Positions 1-7,686 of a stretch of DNA of 64,000 bases are shown here, in pieces. This stretch comes from Mesoterricola sediminis (lineage in GTDB: Bacteria > Acidobacteriota > Holophagae > Holophagales > Holophagaceae), in assembly GCF_030295425.1 (NCBI RefSeq), contig NZ_AP027081.1, positions 2,296,965-2,360,964 on the forward strand, given 5' to 3'. The notes below the pieces were generated by a model. The model had not been told where the DNA came from. It searched no databases and worked only from the letters and a program-made list of their open reading frames with translations. Both the position numbers and the translations under genes were made by a program. Within the stretch, counting starts at the first letter, position 1; the number at the start of each line of letters is the position of its first letter.

Positions 1-846
1 CTGCCCGGCGGCGCCCTGCTCGTGGCGGGCGGCCTGGGCCCCGGCGCGGTGCTGGCCTCCACCCTCCAGTACAAGGACGGGGCCTTCACCCAGGCCGCCA
101 CCCTGGCCGCGGCCCGCTACGATCACCAGGCCACGGTCCTCGGGGATGGCCGGGTCCTGGTCACCGGCGGCCTGCCCCTGCGGGGGAGCGACGTCCAGGC
201 CCTGGCGGGGTGCGAGGTCTATGACCCCGTCCTGCAGCGGTTCACGTCGGCCTCCGCCCTGGCCCGGGCCCGGGCGGGGCACACCGCCACCCGCCTGAAG
301 GACGGCCGCGTCCTGGTGGTGGGTGGCCGGGACAGCACCTGCCTCTTCACCTGCCCGGTGACCATCTGGCGGAGCGCCGAGCTCTTCGATCCCGCCACCG
401 GCACCTGGTCCGACACGGGGTCCATGGCCCAGGGCCGCACCGGCCATACGGCGACCCTCCTGCCCGATGGGCGCGTGCTGATCGCCGGCGGGACCTCCCC
501 CGACCTCCTGGACACGGACGTGTCGTCCCTCGTGGAGGTGTGGGACCCCGCCACGGGCGTCTTCACCGTCGCCGGCAACCTCCTGCGGCCCCGGAGCAAC
601 CATACGGCGACCCTCCTGGGCGACGGCACCCTCCTCCTGGCCGGCGGCCTCACCTACGGCGAAGGCACCCTCGCCACCGCCACCGCGGAGGCCTTCGACC
701 CCCGCACCGGCCAGAGCCGCCTCGCCGTCTCGGACCTCACCACCCGCTACGGCCACGCCGCCGTGCGCCTCCCCTCCGGCCACCTCCTCCTCCTGGGCGG
801 CAGCGAGGGCGGGGGGGCCCTGAAGCTGGTGGAGCGGATCGACTAG
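1..846 (+). CDS. Kelch-repeat beta-propeller protein, C-terminal part
   Basis: The frame is open from the first base, so the start lies outside the window; 281 residues are visible. It carries about five Kelch-type repeats of the form HTATxLxDGRVLxxGG followed by a xxELFDPATGxW strand, the pattern of galactose-oxidase-like six- or seven-bladed propellers. No signal peptide can be judged because the N-terminus is missing. The stop codon TAG at 844-846 straddles the edge of the insertion sequence: TA is host DNA and the final G is the first base of the IS. The protein therefore ends at or very near its natural end, or was trimmed by the insertion. Likely an extracytoplasmic binding or structural protein; the ligand is unknown. 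Confidence 0.75.
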   Translation: MPGGALLVAGGLGPGAVLASTLQYKDGAFTQAATLAAARYDHQATVLGDGRVLVTGGLPLRGSDVQALAGCEVYDPVLQRFTSASALARARAGHTATRLKDGRVLVVGGRDSTCLFTCPVTIWRSAELFDPATGTWSDTGSMAQGRTGHTATLLPDGRVLIAGGTSPDLLDTDVSSLVEVWDPATGVFTVAGNLLRPRSNHTATLLGDGTLLLAGGLTYGEGTLATATAEAFDPRTGQSRLAVSDLTTRYGHAAVRLPSGHLLLLGGSEGGGALKLVERID

Positions 847-1601
847 GCTGTGTTCGGAATCTATAGATTAGATAAATAGTTAACTTGTACTCATACGTAA
901 AGGCTCGTACACCACGAATTTTCCTGGGGTAACGATGCCGAGACGTTTCCTGACCGATGCCATGTGGGCAAAGCTTGAACCGCTCCTTCCGCCAGAGCGT
1001 GGAGGGATGGGGCGATCCCGTCACCCCAACCGTCCCATGGTGGAGGCGATCCTGTGGAGGCACAGGACTGGGGCGCCGTGGAGGGACCTGCCGGAGGAAT
1101 TTGGACCTTGGACAAGCGTGTACACGCGATTTGAGGCCTGGACCAAGCGCGGCGTGTGGCAAAGGATCCTGGAGTTCCTGCGCAAGGAAGCCGACCTGGA
1201 GTGGGTCATGCTGGATGGCACCATCCTTCGCGCTCATCAACCTTCAGCAGGCAAAAGGGGGCTCTGGAACCAGGCGCTCGGACGATCTCGGGGTGGATGC
1301 TCGACCAAGATCCATTTGATCTGCGATGCCCACGGTAATCCTTTGGATTTCCTGGTCACTCCGGGGCAAGCCCATGAAAGCCGGTCTGCTGAAGGATTGC
1401 TGTGCGGTTGGCAGGCAGAGTACGGGTTCGGAGATCGGGCCTACGATGGGAACCCGGTAAGGAAGGCGATCGAGGCCATGGGTGCGACAGCCGTCATCCC
1501 ACCTCATCCCCGGCGCAAGAATCCGGCGGCCTGGGACTCACACCTATACAAGGCCCGCCATGCCATCGAGCATGGGTTCGCCAAGCTCAAACAGTTCAGG
1601 G

Positions 1602-1609
1602 CGCTGGCC
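1602..1609. repeat. 8-bp target-site duplication of IS256-family element, left copy
   Basis: CGCTGGCC here is repeated at 3191-3198 immediately outside the other end of the nested element. The uninterrupted IS5 copy has a single CGCTGGCC at the matching position (within 29590-29610), which proves the duplication. Confidence 0.9.
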
Positions 1610-1710
1610 GATAGAGTCCCAGGGAGTGGTGTAAGAGCCGGGTAGGCAGACAGATGGCCACCGTCCTCCGTATGTTTGTTTTTGCGGAAACAACATAGGA
1701 GCGGAGAACG

Positions 1711-2870
1711 ATGGCCAGAGAAAGTGTGGAGGGTCTTGGGGCCCTGGGCAAGGCTTTGGAGGAAGGCAGCGGGGATTTCCTGCGCCAGCTCGTGATGATG
1801 ACCCTGGAACGGATCATGGCAAGCGACGTCACCGCTCTCTGCCAGGCGGAGGCCGGGGAACGTTCGCCCTTGCGCGAGAATCAACGGAACGGGTGCGGGA
1901 CCGGGCCTGGGAAACCCGCCTGGGGACGATGCCGCTGCGGATTCCGAAGCTTCGTCAGGGAAGCTACATGCCAGACTTTCTGGAGCCGCGCAGAAGCTGG
2001 GAAAGGGCCTTCCTGAGCGTGGTCTCGGAAGCCTACGTGCTCGGGATCTCCACCCGCAAGGTGGAGCACCTGGTCGAGGCCATGGGGGCCAAGGGGATGT
2101 CGAAAAGCGAAGTCTCCAGGCTGGCCAAGGACCTGGATACCGAGGTGACGGCGTTTCGTGAAAGGCCCCTGGAGGGCCCCTACCGCTACATCTGGCTGGA
2201 CGCCATGTATCCGAAGGTTAGGGAAGGTCAGCGGGTGGTGGGCCTGGCAGTGCTCGTGGCCATTGGCGTGAACCAGCAGGGATACCGGGAGGTGCTGGGC
2301 CTGGAAGTTGCTGATGGCGAGATGGAATCGGCGTGGAGCGGCTTCCTGGAGGGCCTGGTCAAGCGCGGGCTGAAGGGCGTCGAGCTGGTGGTTTCGGACG
2401 CCCACACTGGGCTGAAGGCGGCGGTGCGGCGGGTCCTGAACGGTGTCTCCTGGCAGCGGTGCCGGGTTCATTTCATGCGGAATGCAGCGACGCGGTTGCC
2501 CAAGGCGGCGCAGGAGGAGCTTCTGGACCGCCTGAAGCAGGCCTTCCAGGCGCCCTGCAAGGAGGATGCGCAGCGGTTGTTCGCAGCCCTGGCCCTGGAT
2601 ACCCAGCGCAAGCACCCCGGCTTCTCGGCCCTGCTGGACGAGGCGGTGGAGGACGTCCTGGTCTACATGGATTTCCCCAAAGCCCACTGGCGAAAGATCC
2701 ACTCGACCAACGTGCTGGAACGGGAGAACCGTGAGCTTCGCCGGCGATCCGACGTGGTGGGCATCTTTCCGAACCGGGCCGCAGTGCTGCGCCTTCTGGG
2801 CTCGTTGCTCGCGGACCAGCATGCTGAGTGGGTTTCTGCCCGGTTCCCTTACTTGAAGGTGAAGGCGTGA
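1711..2870 (+). pseudogene. IS256-family transposase with one-base frameshift
   Basis: The N-terminal part (1711-1895) reads [20 protein letters not shown] and reaches [11 protein letters not shown], a typical IS256-family segment. The family then expects Y/C-R-x-R-x-W-x-T-R, which is found only in the next frame ([19 protein letters not shown], from about 1896). Losing a single base near 1896-1898 explains this. The downstream frame runs to a TGA at 2868-2870. It contains the catalytic segments [12 protein letters not shown] (first D), [14 protein letters not shown] (second D) and [15 protein letters not shown] (E), plus C-x2-H at QRCRVHF. As written the protein lacks a continuous N-terminus and is probably inactive. 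A sequencing error or a natural slip is possible. Confidence 0.8.
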
Positions 2871-3190
2871 TGGCCCTGGGGCGAGGTCGCGACCCACCCG
2901 GCCGGGGCGGTGCGCGGGCATGGAAAGGCTGATGGATTGCCCGCTGGATTTCGCTGCGCGAAACGGGCCTCCGGCCCGCCCTCCGGGTCCACAGGCAACG
3001 CCCCTGCGGGGCGCCCTTCGGGTCCACAACCTTCCAACACCCGCGGGCTTCGCCTGGAAAACGCTGGCGCGTTTTCCACACCGCCCCGGCCAAAGGTCCA
3101 TCAGCAGCAGCATTTCATTGAAATCGGATCATACGGGTACGGCGGCGCTTCGCTGGCCGCTCTTGCTACACCACTTGACGGGACTCGGGC
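2871..3190. other. Non-coding right tail of IS256-family element with small hairpins
   Basis: These 320 bp after the transposase stop carry no convincing gene. They contain several short self-complementary stretches, such as GGGCCTCCGGCCC, CCCCTGCGGGGCG and AACGCTGGCGCGTT, before the terminal inverted repeat. IS256-family elements usually have much shorter tails. Confidence 0.5.
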
Positions 3191-3198
3191 CGCTGGCC
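3191..3198. repeat. 8-bp target-site duplication of IS256-family element, right copy
   Basis: CGCTGGCC, identical to 1602-1609. The IS5 transposase sequence resumes directly after it. Confidence 0.9.
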
Positions 3199-3308
3199 GC
3201 CAGGTTCGACAAAACGGCGCGAAGTTTCTCAGCCCAGGTGGCTTTGGCCTGCATCGTGATCTGGCTGAGGCTATGAGCGGAGGGTGACAAGCGTTCCGGA
3301 TCCTCATT

Positions 3309-3363
3309 GATCCTATGAAACGCGGAGGCGCGGAGGATCTCGCAGAGGGTCGCGGAGGAAAGC
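3309..3363. repeat. Left arm of about 55-bp inverted repeat around the GxxExxY remnant, IS5 copy 1
   Basis: A GGAGG-rich arm beginning ATCCTATGAAACGCGGAGG. The reverse complement of 3552-3611 begins ATCCTATTGGAACGCGGAGG and stays closely similar for about 50 bp (a few mismatches and one gap). Same arrangement in copy 2 at 29715-29769. Confidence 0.8.
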
Positions 3364-3539
3364 GCTCCTGGAACCTGCCCCTGGATATCGAGTGGAGGGG
3401 GCTTGTGGTTGAGCGGGCCTACCGGCTGGATTTGCTGGTTGACGACCTCGTGGTCGTGGAGGCTAAGGCGGAATGGAGGTCGGCCTGCTCCTCAATTTCC
3501 GTCAGTGGCCTTTCAAAGACGGTGGAATCAAGCGGGTGA
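3315..3539 (+). pseudogene. GxxExxY-family protein remnant (passenger of IS5 copy 1)
   Basis: The 74-codon frame contains DIEWRGLVVERAYRLDLLVD followed by DLVVVEAKAEW. This matches the C-terminal half of GxxExxY proteins, where a D-x-L/V-E-x-K pattern suggests a PD-(D/E)xK nuclease-like fold. The N-terminal half, including the GxxExxY motif itself, is missing, and the tail after EWRSACSS does not look conserved. The start codon lies within the inverted-repeat arm. The same remnant is present in copy 2, so it was fixed in the element before it spread. Probably non-functional. Confidence 0.6.
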
Positions 3540-3551
3540 TACATCCAAGGG

Positions 3552-3611
3552 CTTGATCCTTTCTCCGCGAGCCTCAGCGAGATCCTCCGCGCCTCCGCGT
3601 TCCAATAGGAT
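3552..3611. repeat. Right arm of the inverted repeat around the GxxExxY remnant, IS5 copy 1
   Basis: Reverse complement of the left arm at 3309-3363 with a few mismatches and one gap; the two arms could form a very long hairpin with the remnant in the loop. Confidence 0.8.
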
Positions 3612-3793
3612 GCTGCGAATGCGCGGCGCCATCAGGCACTGCAGCACAGACTCACTATTCCAGCTCCTCCATGGTCCGGCACGGATGGGTATTAGCCATT
3701 ACTATCCTAGATTACGAACACACCCTGGGCGCTGTCGGCAAACCCAAGTCGTTCCCTGACATGGATGAACGGGAAGCTTGCAGGCGGAACCGG

Positions 3794-3818
3794 AAAAAGC
3801 TCCCCGGAGGGAGCTTTT
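3794..3818 (-). terminator. Rho-independent terminator after tRNA-Gln
   Basis: Stem AAAAGCTCCC / GGGAGCTTTT around a CGGA-type loop. Read on the minus strand it follows the CCA end of the tRNA directly and ends in a T run. Confidence 0.8.
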
Positions 3819-3892
3819 GGTTGGGGAGGAAGGATTCGAACCCTCGATAGGCAGGATCAAAACCTGCTGCCTTACCACTTGGCGACTCCCCA
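3818..3892 (-). tRNA. tRNA-Gln (anticodon TTG)
   Basis: On the minus strand the gene starts TGGGGAG, which pairs with CTCCCCA at the 3' end. The D arm is GCCAAGTGGTAAGGC. The anticodon stem GCAGG/CCTGC encloses TTTTGAT, with anticodon TTG reading CAA. The T arm GAGGG-TTCGAAT-CCTTC has one G-U pair. The discriminator A at 3821 is followed by an encoded CCA (3820-3818). A TAGAAT hexamer upstream on the minus strand (3905-3910) is a plausible -10 box. The 3' end of the tRNA faces the IS5 element 92 bp away. Confidence 0.95.
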
Positions 3893-3935
3893 AGGGCGAT
3901 CGGTATTCTACCTTGGGCGGCGCCGGCCGGTCCAG

Positions 3936-4295
3936 TCAGGGGTTGGCCTTGGGGGTGAAGCCGAATTCCTCGACGCCCAGGAGATCGGCGCGGACGGTGG
4001 CGGCCTCGCCGCTCTCGAGGCGGGAGATGGCGCGGACGCCGGTGGTCGTCTCGAAGGCCGTCAGGACGCGGCGCTCGATGTCCTCGCGGGTGGCGGGATC
4101 CAGGGGGTAGGCGATGTCCTTGAAACTGCCGTCGCGCTTGCGCTTGGTGGGCATGGTGACGTAGAAGCCCTCGTCGTTCTCCATCACGCGCAGGTCGCCC
4201 ACGAGGAAGCACCCGTCCAGCACGAGCCCCGCGAAGGCCCGCAGCTTCTCGTCCCCGTCCACCTTGTTGATCCTGACTTCCGTGATGTTGAGCAT
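3936..4295 (-). CDS. spoVG: SpoVG-family regulatory protein
   Basis: 119 residues beginning MLNITEVRINKVDGDEKLRA, with the family's GCFLVGDLRVMENDEGFYV and MPTKRKRDGSFKDIAYPL segments, a hallmark SpoVG fold. SpoVG proteins are small nucleic-acid-binding regulators, named for sporulation but widespread in non-sporing bacteria. No other sporulation gene is visible here. The ATG at 4295 is preferred because the family starts there; a TTG five codons upstream adds only MHGSH. The gene lies between tRNA-Gln and the divergent kdsD. The C-terminus after ADLLGVEEFGF is short, as usual. Confidence 0.9.
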   Translation of the reverse strand: MLNITEVRINKVDGDEKLRAFAGLVLDGCFLVGDLRVMENDEGFYVTMPTKRKRDGSFKDIAYPLDPATREDIERRVLTAFETTTGVRAISRLESGEAATVRADLLGVEEFGFTPKANP

Positions 4296-4394
4296 GTGGG
4301 ATCCGTGCAAAACCCCATTCTAGCCGGGATCGCGCGGCCGGGTCCGCGAGGCTGATAGGATGGAACCTGTCGCATCAGGCAGGGGAGGACGGCG

Positions 4395-5393
4395 GTGTCC
4401 AATTCGACCGGCAGGGGGGTGGAGGTGAAGGATCCGGCGGTGGCGGCGCTGCAGGTGGCCGCGGCCACGCGGAAGGGGCTCGACGCCCTGGTCGCCTCCT
4501 GGAACCCGGCCGCCGCCGAGGCCTTCGCGGCCCACGTCGCGGGGCAGGGGGGCCGGGTGGTCCTCACCGGCGTCGGGAAATCCGGCCTGGTGGCCCAGAA
4601 GATCTCCGCCACCCTGGCCAGCACCGGGTGCCCCAGCCTCTTCGTCCACCCCACGGACGCCCTCCACGGGGACCTGGGCATGGTCACCGTCCAGGACACC
4701 GTCCTCATCCTGTCCAACAGCGGAGAGACGGAGGAGGTCCTCAAGCTCCTGCCCAGCCTCCTCCGGCTGGGGGTGGGCATCGGGGCCATCACGTCCCGGG
4801 GGGAGAGCCGTCTGGCCCAGGCGGCGACCTGGGCCTTCCTGTACGACCTGCCCGAAGGCGAGGGCTGCCCCTTGAATTTCGCGCCCATGGCGTCGACCAC
4901 CCTCCAGCTGGTGTGGGGCGACATGCTGGCCGCCTTCCTCATGAGCCGGTCCGGGTTCACCCTGGAGCGCTTCGCCCAGCTGCATCCCGCTGGAAATATC
5001 GGCTCCAGGTTGCTGAAGTCGAAGGACTTGATGCACACAGACTACCCACGTGTGTCCCTGGACGCCGGCCTCCTGGACGCCCTGGGCGCCATGACCCGGG
5101 GCCGCCTGGGCATGACCACCGTCATGGACGGGGACCGCCTGGCGGGCATCATCGCCGACGGGGACATCCGGCGGGCCCTCGAAAAGGCCGAGGCCGAACG
5201 CATCAGCCCCCTGGACCTGAAGGCGGCGCGGATCATGACAGTCAACCCCGTCTCGGTCGAACCCGGGACCCTCGCCGTGGAGGCCGCCCGGATCCTCGAG
5301 GCCCGGAAGATCACCTTCGTGGTGGTGCGGGAAGGTGACCGGGCTGCCGGCATCCTCCACATCCATGACCTCCTGGGCGCCAAAGTCATCTGA
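4395..5393 (+). CDS. kdsD: Arabinose-5-phosphate isomerase (KdsD/KpsF family)
   Basis: 332 residues, the usual length. A sugar isomerase (SIS) domain at about 40-175 holds GVGKSG (59-64), HPTDALHGDLGM and SNSGETEE. It is followed by HPAGNIGSRLL and two CBS domains (about 210-330). The enzyme converts ribulose-5-phosphate to arabinose-5-phosphate, the first committed step of Kdo synthesis for lipopolysaccharide. GTG start at 4395 with GGAGGA-like RBS a few bases upstream. The LptF-LptG fusion follows 70 bp later in the same direction, so both LPS genes probably share transcription. Confidence 0.9.
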   Translation: MSNSTGRGVEVKDPAVAALQVAAATRKGLDALVASWNPAAAEAFAAHVAGQGGRVVLTGVGKSGLVAQKISATLASTGCPSLFVHPTDALHGDLGMVTVQDTVLILSNSGETEEVLKLLPSLLRLGVGIGAITSRGESRLAQAATWAFLYDLPEGEGCPLNFAPMASTTLQLVWGDMLAAFLMSRSGFTLERFAQLHPAGNIGSRLLKSKDLMHTDYPRVSLDAGLLDALGAMTRGRLGMTTVMDGDRLAGIIADGDIRRALEKAEAERISPLDLKAARIMTVNPVSVEPGTLAVEAARILEARKITFVVVREGDRAAGILHIHDLLGAKVI

Positions 5394-5463
5394 TTCAAGG
5401 GTTTCTGCTTTTCTGCCCCTGGACCCAAGGTTACATAATATACATTATCGAAAGTTGAATCCG

Positions 5464-7686
5464 GTGCGTTCCACCATCCTCCGATACCTCCTGAAAGCCT
5501 GGACGCTCCCCTTCCTGGGGGCCCTCATCTTCTATGGGGGCCTTCTCATGGCCTACGAAGTGGTGGGGGTCTCCAAGGAGATCTTCGCCATGGGCGCCCC
5601 GTTCAGGTGGCTGGTGCCTTTGCTGGCCCTGAGCCTCCCGGACAACCTGGGCCTGGTGCTGCCCATGGCCTCGGTGCTGGGCGGCCTCATGGGCATGCAG
5701 CACCTGTCCGAGGGATCCGAGATGGTGGCGGCCCAGGGCCTGGGGGTCGGCATGCGGGCCCTCGTGAAACCCTGGCTCATCCTGGCGGGGATCCTCCTCG
5801 TCCTGGCCAGCGCCAACGCCCACCTCGTGGTGCCCTGGGCCAACGCCACCCAGCGCGGCGCCCAGAACCAGATGCTGGAGGAGGCCCGGACGCGCTTCCT
5901 TCGCCCCGGCTCCGCCCCCTGGTTCCCGCCCAGCGCTCCGGGCGACGCGGTGTGGATGGCGCCGGACGGCCAGGTCCACCTCATGGAGGTCAACCGGGAC
6001 ACGGTCCAGCACCTGGTGGCCCGCTCCCTGGAGTGGAGTCCCGGAGAAGGCACTGGAGGAAATGCGACCATCAGCCTGACCTTGAAAGACTTGAAGGGGT
6101 CCGTCTTTCACAGGAAGGACCAGAGCATCGTCCACATGCAGGAGGCCGAACATCGCTACGCCTTCAGCGCGCCCCAGGCGCCCCGGCTCCTGAAGCCGAC
6201 GGACGCCCGCTACATGACCACCCCCCAACTCCTGGCCCAACCCGGCTTCGAGACGACGGTGGAATTCATCCGGCGCCTCAGCCTGCCGGTGGCCTCCTGC
6301 GGTCTGCTGCTCCTGGGCGTGGCCCTGGGCCTCGGCCACCCCCGCTTCCAGAAGGGCGGCGCCATCCTCAAGAGCCTGGGCGTCATCCTGGTCTACTACC
6401 TGATGCTCAAGTACTTTGAAAATCAGATCTTGTCGGCCAAATCCACAGCACTCTTCCCCAGGTTCGCCCTCCTTGCCCTTCCCTGGATCTTCCTCGGGGC
6501 GGGCCTGCTGCTCCTGCGCCGCCGCCTGCACCCCCACCAGGCCAACCGCATCTACCGCTTCCTCCCCATGAAGGCGGTGCTCCGTCTGGAGGCCTTCGGG
6601 CAGGAGTGCTCGAAGACCTGTTGGAGTTCGCTCCGTAAGCCACTGGATAAATTCAAGATGTCCTTGGAAGCCAAGCGGAGCGCCCGCCCTTCCCGGGGCG
6701 TCCTGGCCCGGTGGACCCGGGGCCTCTGGTGGCGCAACTGGGGGGGCGTCATGGGCACCTTCCTGGCCCTCAGTCTCCTCATCGAATACGCCAGCCTCGC
6801 GGGCGACCTCGCCAAGAACAAGGTCTCCATCCTGATCTTTTTCAAGTATTGGGTCTGGAACCTCCCCCCCTTTCTCAGCGTCGTGCTCCCCCTGGCCTTC
6901 CTTCTGGGCGGGGTTCTCTCCCTCAGCGACGCGGCCGTGAGCCGGGAGTGGGTGGCGCTGCGCGCGGGCGGCGCGAGCCTGGTGCAGTGGTGCCGGTCCG
7001 GGTGGCGCGCCTGGGGCGGGGTCCTGATCCTCACCTTCGTCCTGCAGGTCCTCGTGGCCCCCTTCGCCTACCGCCAGCAGGACCGGCTCTACCATCAGAT
7101 CCTGGCGCGCCCCACCTCCGAGTACAAATCCAAGCCCTGGCTCCACCTGGGGGCGACGGGCGTGGTGTGGCACCTGGAGGGGAACCTGCGGTGGGGCTTC
7201 CCCCTCAAGCCCGCGGGGGAAGCCCCCGTCCTCCTGTGCTGGAGCCGCGGGGAGGCCCGGAGCGCGGCCCTGCCCTGGGGCGGCCTGACCTGGGTCGATG
7301 GTCCGATGGCTTCCCGGCTCTTCCCCAGCGAGGCCCTCCGCCGGAGTTCGTACGCCGAGGACACCGCCACCCTGGACCTGGTCTCGTGGCAGGCCTGGGC
7401 GCCGGACCCGGAACGGGCGACGATCCTGTGGACCCGCCTCCTGAACTGGCTGGCCGGCCCCGTCCTCCTGTTCGCCATGCTGCCCTACGCTTTCCCGTCG
7501 CCCCGGGGCGGCCGGGGCACCGCCCTCGGCCTCAGCCTGGTGGCGGGGCTCGTCTTCATGGGGCTCCAGGCCCTCTTCTCCGGGGCCGCCAAGGCCGGGG
7601 ACCTGCCGGCCGCCTGGGGCGTCCTCTGTCCCATCCTCCTGCTGTTCGGCTTTGGCCTGCTCCGGCTGGAAAGGCTCCGCACATGA
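5464..7686 (+). CDS. LptF-LptG fusion, LPS export ABC permease
   Basis: About 740 residues contain two consecutive YjgP/YjgQ permease modules. The first starts RSTILRYLLKAWTLPFLGAL and has MASVLGGLMGMQHLSEGSEM and the C-terminal helices near 6280-6520. The second starts near 6720 (WWRNWGGVMGTFLALSLLIE) with VLPLAFLLGGVLSLSDAAVS and terminal helices to 7680. Each half has the family layout: three N-terminal helices, a periplasmic beta-jellyroll region, then three helices. LptF and LptG normally are separate proteins pairing with LptB2 and LptC to lift LPS from the inner membrane. GTG at 5464 is chosen because the LptF fold begins there; TTG at 5455 is possible. The next gene overlaps by 4 bp (ATGA). 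Confidence 0.85.
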   Translation: MRSTILRYLLKAWTLPFLGALIFYGGLLMAYEVVGVSKEIFAMGAPFRWLVPLLALSLPDNLGLVLPMASVLGGLMGMQHLSEGSEMVAAQGLGVGMRALVKPWLILAGILLVLASANAHLVVPWANATQRGAQNQMLEEARTRFLRPGSAPWFPPSAPGDAVWMAPDGQVHLMEVNRDTVQHLVARSLEWSPGEGTGGNATISLTLKDLKGSVFHRKDQSIVHMQEAEHRYAFSAPQAPRLLKPTDARYMTTPQLLAQPGFETTVEFIRRLSLPVASCGLLLLGVALGLGHPRFQKGGAILKSLGVILVYYLMLKYFENQILSAKSTALFPRFALLALPWIFLGAGLLLLRRRLHPHQANRIYRFLPMKAVLRLEAFGQECSKTCWSSLRKPLDKFKMSLEAKRSARPSRGVLARWTRGLWWRNWGGVMGTFLALSLLIEYASLAGDLAKNKVSILIFFKYWVWNLPPFLSVVLPLAFLLGGVLSLSDAAVSREWVALRAGGASLVQWCRSGWRAWGGVLILTFVLQVLVAPFAYRQQDRLYHQILARPTSEYKSKPWLHLGATGVVWHLEGNLRWGFPLKPAGEAPVLLCWSRGEARSAALPWGGLTWVDGPMASRLFPSEALRRSSYAEDTATLDLVSWQAWAPDPERATILWTRLLNWLAGPVLLFAMLPYAFPSPRGGRGTALGLSLVAGLVFMGLQALFSGAAKAGDLPAAWGVLCPILLLFGFGLLRLERLRT

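Larger units (their letters stand above)
1610..3190 (+). mobile_element. IS256-family (Mutator-type) insertion sequence nested in IS5 copy 1
   Basis: The element is 1581 bp and is bounded by the 8-bp direct repeat CGCTGGCC. Its ends share an imperfect inverted repeat: GAGTCCC followed by AGTGGTGTA on the left (from 1614) and GAGTCCCGTCAAGTGGTGTA read inward from 3186. It holds one transposase gene, broken by a frameshift, and a 320-bp non-coding tail. Size, 8-bp duplication and transposase all match the IS256 family. Confidence 0.9.
935..3276 (+). pseudogene. IS5-family DDE transposase, split by nested IS256 element (parts 935-1609 and 3199-3276)
   Basis: Residues MPRRFLTDAMWAKLEPLLPP open an IS5-type transposase (DUF4096-like N-domain, then DDE_Tnp_1). 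The DDE parts are visible: D in LDGTILRAH, D in FGDRAYDG and E in HAIEHGFAKLKQFRAL. Reading stops being genuine at 1609, where the IS256-family element enters. Removing 1610-3198 rejoins the frame (ALA/ARFDKTARSF) to a stop at 3274-3276 and restores a 250-residue protein. The A4G5 run at 1253-1261 keeps this copy in one frame, whereas copy 2 has A4G7 and changes frame there. In its current state the gene cannot make an intact enzyme. Confidence 0.85.
846..3725 (+). mobile_element. IS5-family insertion sequence, copy 1, interrupted by an IS256-family element
   Basis: The ends are imperfect 18-bp inverted repeats: GGCTGTGTTCGGAATCTA at 846-863 and, read inward from the right, GGGTGTGTTCGTAATCTA at 3708-3725. 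Without the nested element the IS is 1291 bp, against 1293 bp for the near-identical copy at 28839-30131. It carries a DDE transposase of the IS427-like subgroup and, downstream, a GxxExxY-like remnant between inverted repeats. The left flank ends in CTA, but the right flank begins TGGGC, so there is no target duplication, unlike copy 2. That points to a rearrangement on one side of this copy. Confidence 0.85.

Noticed and set aside
3936-4295. Evidence for sporulation from spoVG
   Set aside because: SpoVG is widespread in non-sporing bacteria and no other sporulation gene is present.
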